From positions 1 through 25,256 of the IMG/VR virus record IMGVR_UViG_3300033150_001437: 25,256 bases of DNA. One strand, given 5' to 3'. The notes beneath the pieces are model-generated. The model was not told where the DNA came from. It did no database searches and was given only the letters and a program-made list of their open reading frames with translations. This document shows, in pieces, positions 22,777 through 25,256 of the stretch. Within the stretch, counting starts at the first letter, position 1; each line of letters starts with the position of its first letter. The stretch comes from a virus. Position numbers and translations under genes: made by a program.

Positions 22777-23268
22777 TTACCTCCTTCTTCTTCTATCTTC
22801 CAGCTCCCGTGTCTTCTCATAGACACTAAGCTCGGTGGAGCTGTACTCCTCTCGAAGATTGGCTGCCAATGACATAAGCATTTGCGTCCGCTGTGAAAAC
22901 GCCTCCTTGATAGCGTAAAGATGATCGAGTTTCAGTCGAACACTTACAAGTTCATTTTGTAGTTGTTGTGTTTTCGGATCTAAGTGAATTTTAGCCTGCA
23001 ACGTCGCCTCCGTTTCCTTTTTACCTGTCCGCTCGCTTTCCCGTCTAAGATACGTATAAAGCTGGGACGTATACCGCTCAAGCTCCAACTTCTTCTGCTC
23101 AACTATCGCTTTTGCCATAGCAACCATCTTCGACCAGAACACATATCGTGACGGTTGTGTTCTTAACATTTCATTAATCCTAGCTTCGTCGATTGTCAAA
23201 TCTTCAAAATAATTACCACGATAAGTCTCTGACCCAAACCTAATAGTTATAATACCATCATCACTCAT
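22777..23268 (-). CDS. UvsY-like recombination mediator candidate
   Basis: A 163-residue, largely helical protein. After a beta-rich N-terminus (ITIRFGSETYRGNYF) it has long helices: FWSKMVAMAKAIVEQKKLEL, YTSQLYTYLRRESERTGKKE, EATLQAKIHLDP and a run ending FSQRTQMLMSLAANLREEYSS. This layout resembles the UvsY-type mediators that load RecA/UvsX on SSB-coated DNA. The presence of RecA, gp32-like and gp46/47-like genes in the same block makes a mediator expected. I see no decisive motif. Its ATG overlaps the previous stop. Confidence 0.5.
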   Translation of the reverse strand: MSDDGIITIRFGSETYRGNYFEDLTIDEARINEMLRTQPSRYVFWSKMVAMAKAIVEQKKLELERYTSQLYTYLRRESERTGKKETEATLQAKIHLDPKTQQLQNELVSVRLKLDHLYAIKEAFSQRTQMLMSLAANLREEYSSTELSVYEKTRELEDRRRRR

Positions 23269-23536
23269 TGGCTAACCTCTTTCTAACATGCTCCTTTATT
23301 TTCTTTTTCGGCATGGGTTTAGCGGCTTCCTTTACGACCTCTGAGGAAACCATAAGAAGTTCATACCCGTTGGCTGTAAACATCCGAGACACCGGTGAAA
23401 AGACGGCGCAGAACCAACGAGAAAAAGGATAAAAATCTTCTTTTGGATATTTCTTCAGAATCCACCATTCCCACTCACCATTGGAAGAGATCCATATCTC
23501 GTATGGATCATCTATTGGTCTCGCTTTTCTCTTCAT
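23261..23536 (-). CDS. Small phage protein with Trp-rich domain
   Basis: A 91-residue protein. IDDPYEIWISSNGEWEWWIL and ARWFC-like SRWFCAVFSP are segments I have seen in small phage proteins of unknown function that start with a DPY motif and a Trp-rich strand. A basic tail MPKKKIKEHVRKR ends it. The ATG follows directly on the stop of the previous gene (TAAATG). Function not known. Confidence 0.65.
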   Translation of the reverse strand: MKRKARPIDDPYEIWISSNGEWEWWILKKYPKEDFYPFSRWFCAVFSPVSRMFTANGYELLMVSSEVVKEAAKPMPKKKIKEHVRKRLANE

Positions 23537-23932
23537 TTAAGCCTCCTCAGCATTATCCGTACCCTTTTTGAACGTTAATAATTCCTTTGTCAGATCCCTA
23601 ATTTTCACGATCAAAGGCGGATCGTTGACAAAAATATCCTCGGGGTAAGTTTGACACCACCATTGGCAAATATCCCAAAGACTTGCTCTCTCTCCATTTT
23701 CTAGAAAAAGCTGTATCCCTTCTTCCCTCCTCATTGGTTCAAAATACACGCAACCAAAATCTCCGTTAACAATAATACTTGCTGAAGCATCCACATCAAT
23801 GCCTACCGAATCGATTTGGTTGAAAAAGTTGCAATAATACCAGCCTTCAATACGTTCATGTACATCGCCGAGCCACTTACAATCCGCACATCTACATGAA
23901 CCGAACCTCCTTAATTTTTTCGCATCACTCAT
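23537..23932 (-). CDS. Cys-rich hypothetical protein
   Basis: A 131-residue protein with CRCADCKWLGD at the start and YYCNFF then GCVYFEP near residues 30-65. This CxxC...C...C..F.P layout is the same kind of unit as the modules in the JAB protein tail. The C-terminal half (ASLWDICQWWCQTYPEDIFV and VKIRDLTKELL) is helical. AGGAGG lies before the ATG. Role unknown. Confidence 0.65.
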   Translation of the reverse strand: MSDAKKLRRFGSCRCADCKWLGDVHERIEGWYYCNFFNQIDSVGIDVDASASIIVNGDFGCVYFEPMRREEGIQLFLENGERASLWDICQWWCQTYPEDIFVNDPPLIVKIRDLTKELLTFKKGTDNAEEA

Positions 23933-24006
23933 CCTTCGCCTCCTCTAACCTCCACATCAAAGCTTCCGCATTCCTCACAGAACACTTGTATCTTTCTTTC
24001 TTCCAT
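23929..24006 (-). CDS. Tiny CxxC protein (25 residues)
   Basis: A 25-residue reading frame, MEERKIQVFCEECGSFDVEV and a short Gly-rich end, with GGAAGG five bases before the ATG and an ATGA overlap into the next gene. The CEECG pair would be half of a zinc ribbon. Short length keeps confidence modest. Confidence 0.45.
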   Translation of the reverse strand: MEERKIQVFCEECGSFDVEVRGGEG

Positions 24007-24008
24007 TG

Positions 24009-24170
24009 CTACCTTCCTAAAACTGAGTTAAGAAAAACCACCGTGACGGCTAAGACACAGACTCCAAACACAATCCTATGTATTAGCCTGTCCTCGATCC
24101 CGTCCCAGACCAACATCCACCCACCAAGAATGGATGCTAGAGATAATAAACATAAAAACACCTTTACCAT
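24009..24170 (-). CDS. Small two-span membrane protein
   Basis: A 53-residue gene with two hydrophobic segments (VFLCLLSLASILGGWMLV and VFGVCVLAVTVVFLNSV) joined by a charged loop WDGIEDRLIHR. GGGAGG lies before the ATG at 24170. It looks like a small inner-membrane protein, perhaps of holin type by topology only. Confidence 0.6.
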   Translation of the reverse strand: MVKVFLCLLSLASILGGWMLVWDGIEDRLIHRIVFGVCVLAVTVVFLNSVLGR

Positions 24171-24239
24171 TTTACTAGTCCTCCCTTCGTCCCTAGAAAC
24201 ACAAGAAGAATATTGGCTTCAAACTTTTTCTTCTCATGG

Positions 24240-24428
24240 TTACTCACTCCTACAATCAGGGCAATAAAATTTGCCCTCGACATCACTCCAGCCCGCCTTT
24301 TTCGCTTCGTCCAATAAACTTGTAACCTTCTCCGTTATCACGGGCAATTGCAATCGATGACCTGTAACTAAATAGCTACCACAGAGATCACAAACCAGGA
24401 AAAATAGTGTGGTCTTCTTTATGCCCAT
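24240..24428 (-). CDS. Small zinc-ribbon protein, paralogue of the 4419-4616 gene
   Basis: A 62-residue protein from the ATG at 24428, seven bases after AGGAGG; the ATG two codons earlier is too close to that site. CDLCG near the start and CPDC near the end make a zinc ribbon, with DVEGKFYCPDC matching NIEGKWLCPNC in the 4419-4616 gene. Function unknown. Confidence 0.7.
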   Translation of the reverse strand: MGIKKTTLFFLVCDLCGSYLVTGHRLQLPVITEKVTSLLDEAKKAGWSDVEGKFYCPDCRSE

Positions 24429-24468
24429 TCTCATACCTCCTTCAATATAAATAAGTCATGATTCCTCT

Positions 24469-24843
24469 CTAGCTAAAATCTCTATAAGTGAATTCATAGC
24501 CTTCGGCGTCTTTCCATACCCTAACCCGCTCCCTAACCCACTCCCAATTGGCTCCAAGAAAATGACTTTTTAACTCTCTGTTCCCTTTAGTTTTTTCTAG
24601 TTTTTTCATAAAATTTTCTTTTTTTATTTCTTTGCCATACTCATCAAAAATCTTAACTTCGACAAAAGGATTATTTAAAAATCTATGCAAATCTTCAAAC
24701 GATTTAATCTCCACGCCATCTTCTTCTAGCTGATAAGCCTGAAACAACGGTTTCCATCCGAAACTAACCTTACAAATATGCAACTCATCATACCGTCCGC
24801 ATTGCGGACAAATATTATACCGGGCATAATAGTTAGTTCCCAT
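24469..24843 (-). CDS. MGTNYY-type small phage protein
   Basis: A 124-residue protein from the ATG at 24843, with GGAGG seven bases upstream. It opens MGTNYYARYNICPQCGRYDE and continues HICKVSFGWKPLFQAY, the hallmark start of a family widespread in phages and of unknown function. CPQC and C41-like ICK give a metal-site look. A longer start at 24894 is a poorer reading. Confidence 0.75.
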   Translation of the reverse strand: MGTNYYARYNICPQCGRYDELHICKVSFGWKPLFQAYQLEEDGVEIKSFEDLHRFLNNPFVEVKIFDEYGKEIKKENFMKKLEKTKGNRELKSHFLGANWEWVRERVRVWKDAEGYEFTYRDFS

Positions 24844-25021
24844 TATTTTCCCTCCTTTTCTGGAACCCTCCGCAAAGAAATTTCCCATTTCCAAGCCAAA
24901 GTTTCCTCATCTTCGCGACTCTCCTGACACCAATTCGCCCATCAATGCCTTTTTCTTGCCAAGCTGGTGAAAGGAACCAAGCTAGCAAACTTTCTTTCAT
25001 GTTTTTCACATATTCAGTCAT
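24833..25021 (-). CDS. Small hypothetical protein
   Basis: A 62-residue basic protein (MTEYVKNMKESLLAWFLSPA; VRRVAKMRKLW). GAGGGA lies before the ATG, which follows the previous stop directly. It overlaps the MGTNYY-type gene by 11 bases. No motif recognised. Confidence 0.5.
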   Translation of the reverse strand: MTEYVKNMKESLLAWFLSPAWQEKGIDGRIGVRRVAKMRKLWLGNGKFLCGGFQKRRENNGN

Positions 25022-25256
25022 TTATCCCTCTTTCCTCAATTCAAAAAGCACTTTATCCACGGTAAGAACAAAGCCTCTATCAAATTTAACCCTGTAACTT
25101 TTCTTGAAAATTTTCAAAATTTCTCCCCATCCATAAAGAGGGCAAAAGATTCTGGATCCAACTTGAACTTCCTTATCTAGCTTCTCTCTTTTTTCTTCTC
25201 TTGCTCTTTCAGCATCGCCCTTAACTCGGCTTCCGTAAATCCGGATATTTTCAGCT
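25022..25256 (-). CDS. Partial hypothetical protein at window edge
   Basis: An open frame runs from the window edge to the TAA at 25022. Its last 48 residues (VQVGSRIFCPLYGWGEILKI and VKFDRGFVLTVDKVLFELR) look like a small beta-barrel domain. No ATG is visible in the window. The first part overlaps the end of another gene, so the true start may lie within 25150-25180 or outside. Unknown function. Confidence 0.5.
   Translation of the reverse strand, partial: AENIRIYGSRVKGDAERAREEKREKLDKEVQVGSRIFCPLYGWGEILKIFKKSYRVKFDRGFVLTVDKVLFELRKEG
25177..25256 (-). CDS. C-terminal end of an upstream gene
   Basis: The frame ends at a TAG at 25177 and reads LKISGFTEAELRAMLKEQEK before a basic end. This resembles the C-terminus of phage proteins that carry an FTEAELRAML-type helix, and it overlaps the 25022-25256 frame. 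Only 25-26 residues are visible, so no function can be given. Confidence 0.4.
   Translation of the reverse strand, partial: LKISGFTEAELRAMLKEQEKKKERS

Noticed and set aside
24171-24239. 14-residue reading frame with an upstream GGAG-like site in this gap
   Set aside because: Too short and without any motif or stop/start coupling to support it.
1-25256. tRNA genes, CRISPR arrays, insertion sequences, attachment sites
   Set aside because: No cloverleaf-like sequences, regularly spaced repeats, transposase or integrase genes were seen on either strand.

Overview
The window is a 25 kb piece of a tailed double-stranded DNA phage (or closely related prophage or plasmid-phage) genome. Every gene I can support lies on the minus strand, so transcription runs from coordinate 25256 towards 1. 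Genes are packed almost without gaps, with many ATGA and TAATG stop/start overlaps and good AGGAGG-type ribosome binding sites. The large terminase, T4-style recombination proteins and many tiny Cys-rich or single-membrane-segment proteins point to a large lytic phage of a bacterium. The host cannot be named from the sequence.

In the direction of transcription: (1) 25256-22372 holds small accessory proteins (zinc ribbons, small membrane proteins) and a UvsY-like candidate. (2) 22382-20284 holds a 5'-3' exonuclease, a small membrane protein, a membrane-anchored lytic transglycosylase and a second small membrane protein. (3) 20234-16429 holds a Cys-rich protein, a methyltransferase-like protein, small HTH and membrane proteins, and an endonuclease IV-like protein. 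(4) 16378-11189 is a recombination/repair block: gp32-like ssDNA-binding protein, RecA/UvsX, RuvC-like resolvase, Mre11/SbcD nuclease and Rad50/SbcC ATPase. (5) 11232-9715 holds a ParB-like protein and two unknown proteins. (6) 9685-5993 is a complete ubiquitin-like conjugation cassette in the order Ubl, E2, E1, JAB peptidase. (7) 5851-1 is the packaging region: small-terminase candidate, small zinc proteins, two tandem ParB-like paralogues, a radical SAM protein and the large terminase, which runs off the window.

The most interesting system is the four-gene ubiquitin-like cassette. Its parts match those of bacterial anti-phage Bil operons (Ubl, E2, E1, deubiquitinase) and partly the ParB-related, ThiF-related cassette (PRTRC) of plasmids, but here it is embedded between a phage's recombination and packaging genes. 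The E2 carries about 340 residues of mostly helical N-terminal sequence before its UBC-like end. The JAB protease carries a duplicated Cys-rich module. The Ubl ends directly in a glycine, so it needs no maturation and the JAB enzyme is more likely a deconjugase. What is modified is unknown; a virion, packaging or host protein is the obvious guess. Three ParB-like proteins and a radical SAM protein of unknown role surround the cassette and the terminase.

Two places look like transcription boundaries: 5852-5992, with a strong sigma70-like promoter and an inverted repeat between the ubiquitin cassette and the small terminase, and 4289-4418, with repeats before the ParB/radical SAM/terminase genes. 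No tRNA, rRNA, CRISPR array or insertion sequence was seen, and no gap longer than about 150 bases lacks a gene.
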